Notes under the pieces: model-generated
The model's input: the letters and a program-made list of their open reading frames with translations, nothing else
Databases searched by the model: none
What the model was told of the DNA's origin: nothing
Translations under genes and position numbers: made by a program
NCBI GenBank assembly: GCA_017551095.1
Contig: JAFZMQ010000025.1
Location: 20,838-84,837 of the forward strand
DNA from: Clostridia bacterium
Lineage (GTDB): Bacteria; Bacillota; Clostridia; UBA1381
Length of the DNA stretch: 64,000 bases
Direction: 5' to 3'
Shown here: in pieces, positions 23,075-33,227 of the stretch
Numbering within the stretch: position 1 is the stretch's first letter
Layout: each line of letters starts with the position of its first letter

Positions 23075-26000
23075 ATGGTACATGAGGTTCAGCTTGGGAA
23101 AAACACCAGACTCAGCTATTCCAAAATTCATGAAGTTTTGGATATGCCAAACTTAATCGAAGTTCAGAAAAAGTCTTATCAATGGTTTATTGAAGAGGGA
23201 CTAAAGGAAGTTTTCCACGATATTTCTCCGATAACCGACCATTCGGGACATTTTTGCTTGGAATTTTTCGATTATACTCTGGATTACAATCCCAAGTATT
23301 CCGTTGAGGAATGTAAGGAAAGAGATGCAAAATACGCCGCACCGCTCAGGGTAAATGTGCGGCTTATTAACCGTGAAACAGGGGAAATCAAGGAACAGGA
23401 CATATTTATGGGTGATTTTCCGCTTATGACAGAGCAGGGTACTTTTATCATAAACGGAGCAGAGCGTGTTATAGTAAGTCAGTTGGTAAGGTCTCCCGGA
23501 ATGTATTATGAGTTCACGAGGGACAAGACGGGTAAACCGCTTTATGCAACTACCGTAATCCCGTATAGAGGTGCGTGGCTTGAATACGAAACCGATTCAA
23601 ACGACGTATTCTCCGTAAGAATTGACCGTACCAGAAAGATACCGGTTACTGTTCTGATTCGTGCTATGGGTATTCAGACTAATGCTGAAATTCTTGAAAA
23701 ATTCGGCGATGACCCGCGTCTTTCCGCTACTTTTGAAAAGGATTTGACCGATAACCGCGACGATGCACTTTTGGAAATATATAAAAGACTTCGCCCCGGC
23801 GAACCGCTAAATGTTGAAAACGCAGAGAGTCTTATAACAAATATGTTCTTTGACCCTAAGCGTTATGATTTGGCACATGTCGGACGATATAAATACGATA
23901 AAAAGATGGCTATGGCAACAAGAATCAAGGGAAAAATCCTTGCAGATAATGTTGCTGACCCAAGAACAGGCGAACTTATCGCAGCTAAGGGCGACGAGAT
24001 TTCAGAGGAAATTGCAGAAAAAATCGAAAGAGCCGGTGTAAATAGCTTAGACCTTTTGGTTGACGAGCAAAAAGTAAGAGTTATATCAAACGATATGGTA
24101 TATATTGATGAGTATGTACCTTTTGATGTAAGTGATGTTCATTATAAAAAGGTAAGAAGAAGCGTTTTGCAGGAAATTCTGGCGAATGCCGAAAATGACG
24201 AGGACGCAAAGGAACAGATTTTATCAAGAATTGACGATTTATCACCCAAGCATATCACAACAGACGATATGTTTGCGTCAATTAACTATGTTATGTGCCT
24301 TGCAAACGGTATCGGCGATATTGACGATATTGACCATCTCGGAAACCGCCGTGTAAGAAGCGTCGGCGAACTTTTGCAAAATCAGTTCAGAATAGGTCTT
24401 TCCAGAATGGAAAGAGTTGTCCGTGAGCGAATGACAATCCAGGACCAAGACATTATAACTCCGCAGACACTTATAAATACAAGACCGATTATGGCAACCA
24501 TAAACGAATTTTTCGGTTCATCACAGCTTTCGCAGTTTATGGATCAGCCCAATCCTCTTGCGGAATTAAGACATAAAAGGCGTATTTCCGCTTTGGGACC
24601 CGGCGGTTTGTCCAGAGAAAGAGCCGGATTTGAAGTGCGTGACGTTCACTATTCCCACTATGGAAGAATGTGTCCTATTGAAACTCCGGAAGGTCCTAAC
24701 ATAGGTCTTATTACATCACTTGCAACCTTTGCAAGAATAAACGAATACGGTTTTATCGAAGCACCTTACAGAAAAGTTGATAAGAAAAAGGGCGTCGTTA
24801 CAGATGAAATCGTTTATATGACGGCAGACACAGAAGATGAATTTGTTATCGCACAGGCAAATGAGCCGCTAGACGAAAAAGGAAAATTCCTTGATAAGAG
24901 AGTTTCCGCAAGATACCGTGACGAAATTATTGAGGCTGAGCCGTCACGCATAGACTATATGGATGTATCTCCGAGACAGCTTGTGTCGGTTGTTACGGCA
25001 TGTATTCCGTTTTTGGAAAACGACGACGCTAACCGTGCCTTGATGGGCTCGAACATGCAATGTCAGGCAGTACCGCTTCTGACAACCGATTCACCTATCG
25101 TGGGAACGGGTATGGAATACAAGGTGGCAAAGGATTCAGGCTCTGCGGTAGTCGCAAAGGAATCGGGTAAAGTTGTAAAGGTTTCGGCAGACGAAATCGT
25201 AATAAAGGGCGAACATACGGGAACAAAGCATACGCAAAAGCTCATTAAGTTTGCCCGTTCCAACCAGTCAACCTGTATAAATCAAAGACCGATTGTTTCT
25301 GTCGGGGATAAGGTGAAGCAGGGCGATATAATTGCCGACGGTCCTGCTATGGATAACGGCGAACTTGCACTCGGAAAGAATGTTTTGATAGGCTTTATGA
25401 CCTGGGAAGGTTATAACTATGAGGACGCCGTTCTTATTTCCGAAGAGCTTGTTAAAGAGGATATGTTCACTTCAATTCATATTGAGGAATATGAATGTGA
25501 GGCAAGGGACACAAAGCTCGGACCGGAAGAAATAACAAGAGAAATCCCGAATGTTTCGGATGACGCATTAAAAGACCTTGACGAAAACGGCATCATAAGA
25601 ATAGGTGCTGAGGTAAGAGCCGGGGATATTCTTGTAGGAAAGGTTACGCCTAAGGGCGAAACCGAGCTTACACCGGAAGAAAGACTTTTACGTGCAATTT
25701 TCGGCGAAAAGGCAAGAGAGGTAAGAGATACATCTTTAAGAGTGCCTCACGGCGAAAACGGTATAATTGTTGATGTTAAGGTATTCACCCGTGAAAATTG
25801 CGACGAATTAGGTGCAGGAGTAAATAAATCGGTAAGATGCTATATCGCACAGAAGAGAAAAATCTCTGTCGGCGATAAAATGGCGGGCCGTCACGGAAAT
25901 AAGGGTGTTGTATCCCGCGTACTTCCGCAGGAGGATATGCCGTTCTTAGAGGACGGAACACCTCTTCAAATAGTTCTTAACCCACTGGGCGTACCGTCGC

Positions 26001-26872
26001 GTATGAATATCGGTCAGGTTCTGGAAATGCACTTAGGTTACGCGTACAGAACGCTTAGCTTAAAGACACGCAAAGAGCTTGAAAAAATGAAGGTGGACGA
26101 GGAATATAAAAAGGCAATCCTTGCCGCAAAAGACAAGCAGGAAAAGGCGGGTAATAAGTACATCAAGATTGCAACCCCCGTATTCGACGGTGCAAGAAAT
26201 GACGACTTAAAACAGGCGTTTGAAATGGCAGATCTTCCAGGCACATTTAAGTCGGTGGTTTATGACGGAAGAACAGGCGATAAGTTCGATAATCCTGTTA
26301 CAGTCGGCGTGATGTATTACTTGAAGCTCGACCACTTGGTTGACGATAAGATTCACGCTCGTTCAACAGGTCCATATTCACTTGTAACGCAGCAGCCTCT
26401 TGGAGGTAAAGCACAGTTTGGCGGTCAGCGTTTCGGAGAAATGGAAGTTTGGGCTTTGGAGGCGTACGGTGCTGCCTATACCTTGCAGGAAATTCTTACG
26501 GTAAAATCGGACGATATAGTAGGTCGTGTAAGAACGTACGAAGCAATAGTAAAAGGTGAAAATATACCAAAGTCGGGAGTTCCCGAATCGTTCAGAGTGC
26601 TTGTTAAGGAACTTCAAGCATTGGCACTTGATGTGCGTATTCTGGATTCCGACGGCGAAGAGATAGACATTGACGCATCATTGGATGATGAAGAAATAAT
26701 ACCGAGAGACAGCGAAATCGTAAGAACGATGGAAGAGGGCGATGCGCCGATAGACTTTGAGGAGGACATCGACGACGATATGATAATCGAAGGTGAAGAC
26801 CTCGACTATATCGACGATTTTGAGGAAGATGAAGTAGTTGACAGTGATATACTCACGCCGGATGATTTTTAA
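23075..26872 (+). CDS. rpoB: DNA-directed RNA polymerase subunit beta
   Basis: Large catalytic subunit of RNA polymerase, 1265 residues. Recognisable blocks include the fork/rifampicin-binding region ([13 protein letters not shown], then [19 protein letters not shown]), [18 protein letters not shown] [41 protein letters not shown] and the C-terminal [25 protein letters not shown]. The end is acidic ([20 protein letters not shown]). ATG 23075 follows GAGGTGATAAG; a TTG is immediately upstream. Unusually, rplJ-rplL does not precede it here; the upstream neighbour is a divergent dnaD. Confidence 0.98.
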   Translation: MVHEVQLGKNTRLSYSKIHEVLDMPNLIEVQKKSYQWFIEEGLKEVFHDISPITDHSGHFCLEFFDYTLDYNPKYSVEECKERDAKYAAPLRVNVRLINRETGEIKEQDIFMGDFPLMTEQGTFIINGAERVIVSQLVRSPGMYYEFTRDKTGKPLYATTVIPYRGAWLEYETDSNDVFSVRIDRTRKIPVTVLIRAMGIQTNAEILEKFGDDPRLSATFEKDLTDNRDDALLEIYKRLRPGEPLNVENAESLITNMFFDPKRYDLAHVGRYKYDKKMAMATRIKGKILADNVADPRTGELIAAKGDEISEEIAEKIERAGVNSLDLLVDEQKVRVISNDMVYIDEYVPFDVSDVHYKKVRRSVLQEILANAENDEDAKEQILSRIDDLSPKHITTDDMFASINYVMCLANGIGDIDDIDHLGNRRVRSVGELLQNQFRIGLSRMERVVRERMTIQDQDIITPQTLINTRPIMATINEFFGSSQLSQFMDQPNPLAELRHKRRISALGPGGLSRERAGFEVRDVHYSHYGRMCPIETPEGPNIGLITSLATFARINEYGFIEAPYRKVDKKKGVVTDEIVYMTADTEDEFVIAQANEPLDEKGKFLDKRVSARYRDEIIEAEPSRIDYMDVSPRQLVSVVTACIPFLENDDANRALMGSNMQCQAVPLLTTDSPIVGTGMEYKVAKDSGSAVVAKESGKVVKVSADEIVIKGEHTGTKHTQKLIKFARSNQSTCINQRPIVSVGDKVKQGDIIADGPAMDNGELALGKNVLIGFMTWEGYNYEDAVLISEELVKEDMFTSIHIEEYECEARDTKLGPEEITREIPNVSDDALKDLDENGIIRIGAEVRAGDILVGKVTPKGETELTPEERLLRAIFGEKAREVRDTSLRVPHGENGIIVDVKVFTRENCDELGAGVNKSVRCYIAQKRKISVGDKMAGRHGNKGVVSRVLPQEDMPFLEDGTPLQIVLNPLGVPSRMNIGQVLEMHLGYAYRTLSLKTRKELEKMKVDEEYKKAILAAKDKQEKAGNKYIKIATPVFDGARNDDLKQAFEMADLPGTFKSVVYDGRTGDKFDNPVTVGVMYYLKLDHLVDDKIHARSTGPYSLVTQQPLGGKAQFGGQRFGEMEVWALEAYGAAYTLQEILTVKSDDIVGRVRTYEAIVKGENIPKSGVPESFRVLVKELQALALDVRILDSDGEEIDIDASLDDEEIIPRDSEIVRTMEEGDAPIDFEEDIDDDMIIEGEDLDYIDDFEEDEVVDSDILTPDDF

Positions 26873-26886
26873 GGAGGGGTTTTGAT

Positions 26887-29800
26887 ATGTTAGAATTTAA
26901 TAGCTTTGAAGCAATAAAAATCGGCTTAGCCTCTCCCGAAACAATAAGAGGCTGGTCGCACGGCGAGGTTAAAAAGCCGGAAACGATAAATTACCGTACA
27001 TTAAAGCCTGAAAAAGACGGTCTTTTCTGTGAACGCATTTTCGGACCTACAAAGGATTGGGAATGTCATTGCGGAAAGTATAAAAAGATAAGATATAAGG
27101 GCGTAATCTGCGACCGTTGCGGTGTCGAAGTTACAAAAGCAAAGGTAAGACGAGAAAGAATGGGCCATATCGAGTTGGCAACGCCTGTATCGCATATCTG
27201 GTACTTTAAGGGCGTACCGTCGGCTATGGGTTTATGCCTTGATATTTCACCTAAAAGTCTTGAAAAAGTGCTGTATTTTGCGGCTTATATAGTTACCGAT
27301 CCCGGTAAAACCGAGCTTAAAGAAAAACAGATTTTAAGCGAAAAGGAATACCGTGACGCATACGAAAAGTACGGCGATAAATTCAAGGCGGGAATGGGTG
27401 CGGAAGCTATCTTGGAGCTTTTGGAAAAGATAGATATTGACGCACTTTCCGAAGAACTTAAAGAGGAACTTGAAAAATCGCAGGGACAGGGACAAAAGCG
27501 TACAAAAATCATAAAAAGACTTGAAGTTATCGAGGCTTTCCGCACATCAGGCAACCGCCCCGAGTGGATGATTTTGAGCGTAATTCCCGTAATTCCGCCC
27601 GATTTAAGACCTATGGTTCAGCTTGACGGCGGAAGATTTGCGACATCGGATTTAAACGACCTTTACAGGCGTGTTATCAACAGAAATAACCGTCTTAACA
27701 GACTTTTAGAGCTTGGAGCACCCGACATAATCATAAGAAATGAAAAGAGAATGCTCCAAGAGGCAGTTGACGCACTTATCAATAACGGAAGACGCGGAAG
27801 AACGGTTACAGGACCTTCAAACAGACCTTTAAAATCGCTTTCTGACCTACTTAAAGGTAAGCAGGGACGTTTCCGTCAGAATCTTTTGGGTAAGCGTGTT
27901 GACTATTCGGGCCGTTCGGTTATCGTCGTAGGTCCTGAAATGAAGATATATCAGTGCGGTGTGCCTAAGGAAATGGCAATCGAGCTATTTAAGCCTTTTG
28001 TAATGAACGAGCTTGTCGCAAGAGGTATAGCACACAATATCAAGAGTGCAAAACGCAAGGTTGAGCATGTTGACCCTGCAATCTGGGATGTTTTGGAAGA
28101 TGTTATAAAGGAGCACCCTGTTCTTCTAAACCGTGCACCGACGCTTCACAGACTTGGTATTCAGGCATTCGAGCCGAAGCTTGTTGACGGTCACGCATTA
28201 AAACTGCATCCGCTTGTTTGTACTGCGTACAACGCTGACTTTGACGGTGACCAGATGGCTATTCACGTACCGCTGTCACCGGAGGCACAGGCAGAAGCAA
28301 GATTTTTGATGCTGTCTGCAAACAACCTGTTAAAACCGCAGGACGGACACCCTGTTACTGTTCCGACTCAGGATATGATTTTGGGTTCTTACTATCTTAC
28401 GATACAAAAGGATGATGAAATCGGCGGAAAAGACTACGAAGGAAGAGATAAAAACGAGGAATGGCGTCCGCATTACTACACATCGGAAGATGAGGCACTT
28501 TTGGCTTATTATAACGGTGCAGTGGGACTCCATACACCTATTAAAGTACGCCGTGAAAAGACAATCCAGGGCGTAGAGTATCAGAGAATTGTCGATGCAA
28601 CTGTCGGAAGAATAATCTTTAATATGAATATTCCGCAGGATTTGGGCTATGTGGACAGAACCGAGGGCTCTGAAACAATGTTAGACCTGGAAATCACCGG
28701 CATAGTAGGAAAGAAACAGCTGGGAAATATTATTGACAGATGTATCCGTGTCCATGACACCACAAAAACGGCGGAAGTACTTGATTTGATTAAGGCAACA
28801 GGCTATAAATATTCCACCTTGGGTGCGTTGACCGTTGCCGTGAGCGATATCGAAGTACCGGAAAAGAAACAGGAGCTTCTGGATGTTGCCGAAAAGCAGA
28901 TTGACTCGATTTCAAAGCAGTACCGAAGAGGTATGTTAACCAACGAAGAGCGTTATAACGAAGTTATAAAGGTTTGGAGTGCAACAACCGATAAGGTTAC
29001 CGACGCCATGATGGAGAATATGAATAAGTTTAATCCTATCTTTATGATGGCAGATTCAGGAGCCAGAGGTAGCGTAAACCAGATACGACAACTTGCCGGT
29101 ATGCGTGGACTTATGGCGGATACAAAAGGCCGTGCGGTAGAAATTCCTATCCGTGCAAACTTCCGTGAAGGTCTTAACGTTTTGGAATATTTCGTATCCT
29201 CGCACGGTGCAAGAAAAGGTCTTACCGATACGGCACTAAGAACTGCGGACTCAGGTTACCTTACAAGACGTTTGGTTGACGTATCACAGGATGTTATAGT
29301 CCGTGAAAAAGACTGCTATGTAACAGAGGGCGAAGTTGTCCGTGCTATAAAGGACGGCAACGAGATAATCGAGCCGCTTAAAGACCGTATCGTAGGCAGA
29401 ACTGCACTTCATGATGTAGTAAATCCTGAAACGGGCGAAGTTTTGGCACTTGCCGACCACCTCATAACAGATGAACAGGCAGATAAAATAATTGCCGCAG
29501 GTATCGAATCGGTTGAAATCCGAAGCGTATTAACTTGCCGCACCAAAAACGGCGTATGCTCGAAGTGTTACGGCGTAAACCTTGCAACAGGTAAACTTGT
29601 AAATGTGGGAGAGGCTGTCGGAATTATCGCCGCTCAGTCAATCGGTGAGCCTGGTACACAGCTTACAATGAGAAACTTCCACGCCGGCGGTGTTGCAGGT
29701 GGTACAGACGTTACGCAAGGTCTTCCGCGTGTTGAGGAATTGTTTGAGGCGAGAAAGCCAAAGGGTATCGCAATCCTTACCGAAATTGCCGGAAAGGTTA

Positions 29801-30453
29801 CAGTTTCGGAGGCTAAACGCAGACGCGAGGTTACCGTTTCAAATGATGAAACGGGCGAGGCTAAGACCTATGTTATCCCATACGGCTCAACCATAAGGGT
29901 TGAAACGGGCGATATTGTTGAAAAGGGTGAGGAGCTTACCTTAGGTTCTGCATATCCCGGGGATATTTTAAGAATCAACGGACCGAAAGCCGTTCAGGTT
30001 TATATCACAAGAGAAGTTCAGAGAACGTATCGTATGCAGGGTGTTGACATTAACGATAAACACGTTGAGATTATCACAAAGCAGATGCTCAGAAAAGTCC
30101 GTGTTGACGATGCAGGTGATACCGACCTCTTAATCGGCTCTATGGTTGATAAATTTGAGGTTGAAGAGGCTAACGAAAAGCTAAAAGCTCAGGGAAATGA
30201 GAATTTGGCAACCTATTCAAGTGTTCTTTTGGGTATCACAAAGGCGTCTTTGGCAACTAACTCGTTTATGTCAGCGGCATCCTTCCAGGAAACCACAAAG
30301 GTTTTGACAGATGCAGCGATAAAGGGTAAAGTTGATCCGCTTTTGGGACTAAAAGAAAATGTAATCATAGGTAAACTTATTCCTGCCGGAACGGGTATGG
30401 CGGCATATAAAGATGTCAATATCACCGTTGACGGTTTGGAAGTAGAAGAGTAA
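26887..30453 (+). CDS. rpoC: DNA-directed RNA polymerase subunit beta'
   Basis: Catalytic subunit carrying the active-site magnesium motif [12 protein letters not shown]. Also present: the N-terminal zinc ribbon ([20 protein letters not shown]), the zipper/lid region [19 protein letters not shown], the bridge-helix region and trigger-loop segment [18 protein letters not shown], and a second zinc site [13 protein letters not shown]. Length 1188 residues, the compact form without large lineage insertions. ATG 26887 follows AAGGAGGGG, 14 nt after rpoB, so they form one operon ending at the terminator at 30457-30488. Confidence 0.98.
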   Translation: MLEFNSFEAIKIGLASPETIRGWSHGEVKKPETINYRTLKPEKDGLFCERIFGPTKDWECHCGKYKKIRYKGVICDRCGVEVTKAKVRRERMGHIELATPVSHIWYFKGVPSAMGLCLDISPKSLEKVLYFAAYIVTDPGKTELKEKQILSEKEYRDAYEKYGDKFKAGMGAEAILELLEKIDIDALSEELKEELEKSQGQGQKRTKIIKRLEVIEAFRTSGNRPEWMILSVIPVIPPDLRPMVQLDGGRFATSDLNDLYRRVINRNNRLNRLLELGAPDIIIRNEKRMLQEAVDALINNGRRGRTVTGPSNRPLKSLSDLLKGKQGRFRQNLLGKRVDYSGRSVIVVGPEMKIYQCGVPKEMAIELFKPFVMNELVARGIAHNIKSAKRKVEHVDPAIWDVLEDVIKEHPVLLNRAPTLHRLGIQAFEPKLVDGHALKLHPLVCTAYNADFDGDQMAIHVPLSPEAQAEARFLMLSANNLLKPQDGHPVTVPTQDMILGSYYLTIQKDDEIGGKDYEGRDKNEEWRPHYYTSEDEALLAYYNGAVGLHTPIKVRREKTIQGVEYQRIVDATVGRIIFNMNIPQDLGYVDRTEGSETMLDLEITGIVGKKQLGNIIDRCIRVHDTTKTAEVLDLIKATGYKYSTLGALTVAVSDIEVPEKKQELLDVAEKQIDSISKQYRRGMLTNEERYNEVIKVWSATTDKVTDAMMENMNKFNPIFMMADSGARGSVNQIRQLAGMRGLMADTKGRAVEIPIRANFREGLNVLEYFVSSHGARKGLTDTALRTADSGYLTRRLVDVSQDVIVREKDCYVTEGEVVRAIKDGNEIIEPLKDRIVGRTALHDVVNPETGEVLALADHLITDEQADKIIAAGIESVEIRSVLTCRTKNGVCSKCYGVNLATGKLVNVGEAVGIIAAQSIGEPGTQLTMRNFHAGGVAGGTDVTQGLPRVEELFEARKPKGIAILTEIAGKVTVSEAKRRREVTVSNDETGEAKTYVIPYGSTIRVETGDIVEKGEELTLGSAYPGDILRINGPKAVQVYITREVQRTYRMQGVDINDKHVEIITKQMLRKVRVDDAGDTDLLIGSMVDKFEVEEANEKLKAQGNENLATYSSVLLGITKASLATNSFMSAASFQETTKVLTDAAIKGKVDPLLGLKENVIIGKLIPAGTGMAAYKDVNITVDGLEVEE

Positions 30454-30456
30454 TAA

Positions 30457-30488
30457 AAAATAAGGCTTGAAATTTCAAGCCTTATTTT
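30457..30488. terminator. Bidirectional terminator between rpoC and the metallophosphoesterase gene
   Basis: Uninterrupted 32-bp palindrome AAAATAAGGCTTGAAA / TTTCAAGCCTTATTTT. Its right half lies inside the last codons of the minus-strand metallophosphoesterase gene. Confidence 0.88.
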
Positions 30489-31272
30489 TGTGTCTTAGTG
30501 TAATTATTCCGACCTCGGACGGATTCAGGATTCTCGGTATGGGCAGGGTATTGGAACAGCCTCTGTTCACTATCATAACGGTATTTTTGTGGACAAATTC
30601 GCCCCATGTGTATTTTGGCAAAATCATTCGCCCGTAAAAGCGTGAAGATAACGGTGCTAAAAGTCCGCCAAGATGAGGAGTGCGTATCTGTCCGCCGTGC
30701 ATATGCCCTGAAAGAATCAAGTTAAATCCAAAATCCTTTATTAAGTCAAACAGGTTTGCCCTGTGATAGAGCAAAATTTTATATCCGTCAAAATCGGGCA
30801 GATTTTCGAATTGGGACGACACATTTTTTTGGATTTTTTTCGGCAATTTTGAAAAAGTGTCGCCTACTCCGAAAAGTGCTATTCTTTCGCCGTTTCTTTC
30901 GAAAATATGCATATTTCCGTCAAGTAAAACGACGCCTGTTTTTGCTATTTTTTCTTTTATTTCAGGGGAATTTTTGTACCATAAATCGTGATTTCCCGTA
31001 ATCAAATAAACGGGTGCAAGATCAGAAAGATTCCGTAAAAGTGTCCAAACTTTTGGAGCGTCGGTTTTTCCTTCATGGAACAAATCACCCGTTAAACAGA
31101 TTATGTTGGGATTTTGGGACTTAACAAGCTCAAAAATTTCGTCTACGGGTTTTGAATGTGTGTCGGAAATGTGTGCTATACGGAAGTTATCAAAAAAAGC
31201 CGGTATCTTTTCGGAAACTATGCTGTATTCGGTGATTTCGGGAAGAGTGCCCCAAAATCGAGATTTCTTCAT
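30475..31272 (-). CDS. Calcineurin-like metallophosphoesterase (YkuE/YaeI type)
   Basis: Dimetal phosphoesterase of 265 residues. Metal-binding motifs in order: RIAHISDTHS (Asp-x-His), LTGDLFHEG (Gly-Asp), ITGNHDLW (Gly-Asn-His-Asp), LLYHRAN in the place of the usual histidine loop, and SGHMHGGQ (Gly-His-x-His). This layout fits the YkuE/YaeI-like group, of which some act on UDP-diacylglucosamine and related lipids; no N-terminal membrane segment is evident here. ATG 31272 follows GGGGTGAT. The stop codon falls within the shared terminator palindrome, an efficient use of space. The substrate is not predictable. Confidence 0.88.
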   Translation of the reverse strand: MKKSRFWGTLPEITEYSIVSEKIPAFFDNFRIAHISDTHSKPVDEIFELVKSQNPNIICLTGDLFHEGKTDAPKVWTLLRNLSDLAPVYLITGNHDLWYKNSPEIKEKIAKTGVVLLDGNMHIFERNGERIALFGVGDTFSKLPKKIQKNVSSQFENLPDFDGYKILLYHRANLFDLIKDFGFNLILSGHMHGGQIRTPHLGGLLAPLSSRFYGRMILPKYTWGEFVHKNTVMIVNRGCSNTLPIPRILNPSEVGIITLRHKNKA

Positions 31273-31330
31273 GCAATATCACCCCTTTTTTTTCATTTTA
31301 CCATTTTTTTTGGCAAAAGGCAAATAGATA

Positions 31331-31359
31331 TTGAATTTTTGGCGTATTTGTGATAAAAT
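31331..31359 (+). promoter_or_regulatory. Sigma-A promoter of the miaB-mutSL-miaA operon
   Basis: TTGAAT (31331-31336), 17-nt spacer, TAAAAT (31354-31359), 36 nt before the chosen miaB start. Confidence 0.78.
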
Positions 31360-31395
31360 AAACCAAATAATGTGTATTATATTGTGGGGAAATCT

Positions 31396-32811
31396 ATGGC
31401 TAATTATGTAAGCGAGGAAGAACTTAAAAAGCAGAACGAATTTCTAAAACGGCTTAGAAATATAAACGAAGACTTTTATAAGATAAACGGAAGACGCCCA
31501 AAATGCAATACCGAAACCTACGGCTGTCAGCAGAATGAGAACGATACCGAGCGGATAAGAGGCATTTTAAAAGAGGCAGGGTACGAATTTTGCGACACTT
31601 GCGAAGATGCGGATTTGGTAATATATAACACCTGTGCAGTGCGTGAAAATGCGGAGGATAAGGTGTTCGGTCGGCTTGGGATTTTGCGTCATATAAAGGA
31701 AACCCGCCCGGAGCTTATTATAGGTCTTTGCGGGTGTATGGTACAGCAGGAAAATATGGCGGAAAAAATCTTAAAGGTGCATAACAATGTCGATTTGATT
31801 TTCGGAACACACGCACTTTTCAGGCTGCCCGAGCTTCTGTTAAATGTTATTGAGAAAAGAAAAACCGTAACGGATGTTGAAAATTCCGACGGCAGCATAT
31901 GCGAGGACTTGCCGATTTTGCGTGAATCTGATAGCAAAGCATGGGTTAGTATTATGTACGGGTGCAATAATTTTTGCTCTTACTGCATAGTGCCGTATGT
32001 TCGGGGCAGGGAGCGTAGCCGTGAGCCGGAAAGAATTTTGGCAGAGGTAAAGGAATTAGTCAAAAACGGCGTTACCGAAATATGCCTTTTGGGGCAGAAT
32101 GTCAATTCGTACGGTAAGGATTTGGAAAGCCCTTGTGATTTTTCCGACCTTTTGCGGTTAGTAAATGCTATTGACGGCGTAAAACGCATAAGATTTATGA
32201 CTTCGCACCCGAAAGACTTCGGGGACAAGCTGATTAAAACAATGACCGAATGCGAAAAGGTCTGCCATCAGCTCCATCTTCCGTTTCAGGCAGGGAATAA
32301 CAGGGTGCTTTCTGAAATGAACCGCAGATATACCAAGGAAGAATACCTGGAAAAAATCGAAAAGGTTAAAAAGGCAATTCCTGATATAGCACTCTCTACC
32401 GATGTTATAGTAGGTTTCCCAACCGAAACAAACGAGGATTTTGAGGACACTCTGGATGTTTTGCGAAAAGTTGAATTTGATATGATTTTTTCCTTTATCT
32501 ATTCAAGACGCGAAGGAACACCTGCGGCAAAGCTTGGTTTTGTTTTAACAGATAGCGAAATACATAAAAATTTTGACAGACTTTTGGAAGTGCAAAATGC
32601 CATCTCCAAGCGGAAAAATGATGAATATGTGGGCAAGATTTGTTCGGTTTTGGTTGACGGAACAAGCAAAAATAACGAAAATATGCTATCAGGGCGTACA
32701 GATTCGGGCAAAACGGTGAATTTTAAAGGCGACAAAAATTTGACAGGGAAATATGTAGATGTCGAAATAACAGAGGCACATACATGGAGCTTAAACGGAA
32801 AGCTAATTTAA
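31396..32811 (+). CDS. miaB: tRNA-2-methylthio-N6-dimethylallyladenosine synthase MiaB
   Basis: Radical-SAM methylthiotransferase that adds the 2-methylthio group to i6A37 in tRNA. Domains: N-terminal MTTase domain with three cluster cysteines (TYGCQQNENDTE, YNTCAVRENA, GLCGCMVQQ), the radical-SAM core with the 4Fe-4S cysteines YGCNNFCSYCIVPYVRGRE, and a C-terminal TRAM domain. The ATG at 31396 (MANYVSEEEL) has a GTGGGGA site, whereas an upstream in-frame ATG at 31372 has none; hence 471 residues. It is cotranscribed with the gene for the preceding tRNA step, miaA, at the far end of the same operon. Confidence 0.96.
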   Translation: MANYVSEEELKKQNEFLKRLRNINEDFYKINGRRPKCNTETYGCQQNENDTERIRGILKEAGYEFCDTCEDADLVIYNTCAVRENAEDKVFGRLGILRHIKETRPELIIGLCGCMVQQENMAEKILKVHNNVDLIFGTHALFRLPELLLNVIEKRKTVTDVENSDGSICEDLPILRESDSKAWVSIMYGCNNFCSYCIVPYVRGRERSREPERILAEVKELVKNGVTEICLLGQNVNSYGKDLESPCDFSDLLRLVNAIDGVKRIRFMTSHPKDFGDKLIKTMTECEKVCHQLHLPFQAGNNRVLSEMNRRYTKEEYLEKIEKVKKAIPDIALSTDVIVGFPTETNEDFEDTLDVLRKVEFDMIFSFIYSRREGTPAAKLGFVLTDSEIHKNFDRLLEVQNAISKRKNDEYVGKICSVLVDGTSKNNENMLSGRTDSGKTVNFKGDKNLTGKYVDVEITEAHTWSLNGKLI

Positions 32812-32824
32812 GGAGGACAAAAAA

Positions 32825-33202
32825 ATGACAATTATCGAAAAAGCACACGAACTTGGCAAAATGATTGAGGAAAGCGAAGAAATGAAAGCGTTAAAAGAGG
32901 CGGAAAAAGCACAGGCTGAGGACGATGAGGCACAGCAGCTTGTTGCCGATTTTAACATAAAAAGAATGAATTTAGCACGGCAAATTCAAGGCGGAAAAAT
33001 GACCGAGGAAGAAGCGATAAAAAAGAACAATGAGGCTTTTTCCGAGATGGTTGATGCGTCGGAAAGCATAAAAAACTATGTTATGGCGAAAGAAAGCTTT
33101 GACAAGCTGGTAAACGGCGTTAACAGTGTTATAAACCTATATATTGTCGGAAAGCAGGACGGTTGCACACATGACTGTTCAACCTGCGGAGGCTGTCACT
33201 AA
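32825..33202 (+). CDS. YlbF/YmcA (RicA/RicF-like) family protein with C-terminal cysteine cluster
   Basis: Helical protein of 125 residues of the YlbF/YmcA family. In B. subtilis these proteins form the Ric complex, which binds iron-sulfur clusters and affects Spo0A phosphorylation, competence, biofilm formation and mRNA maturation. The body is all helical (KAHELGKMIEESEEMKALKEA to YVMAKESFDKLVNGVNSVI) and the last 12 residues carry CTHDCSTCGGCH, four cysteines that could hold a cluster. ATG 32825 follows AAGGAGG, 13 nt after miaB. In B. subtilis the ymcA gene also sits next to miaB (ymcB) and close to mutSL, so the context supports the YmcA-like assignment. Confidence 0.82.
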   Translation: MTIIEKAHELGKMIEESEEMKALKEAEKAQAEDDEAQQLVADFNIKRMNLARQIQGGKMTEEEAIKKNNEAFSEMVDASESIKNYVMAKESFDKLVNGVNSVINLYIVGKQDGCTHDCSTCGGCH

Positions 33203-33227
33203 AATATAAATAAGCGGGGATTTTACT

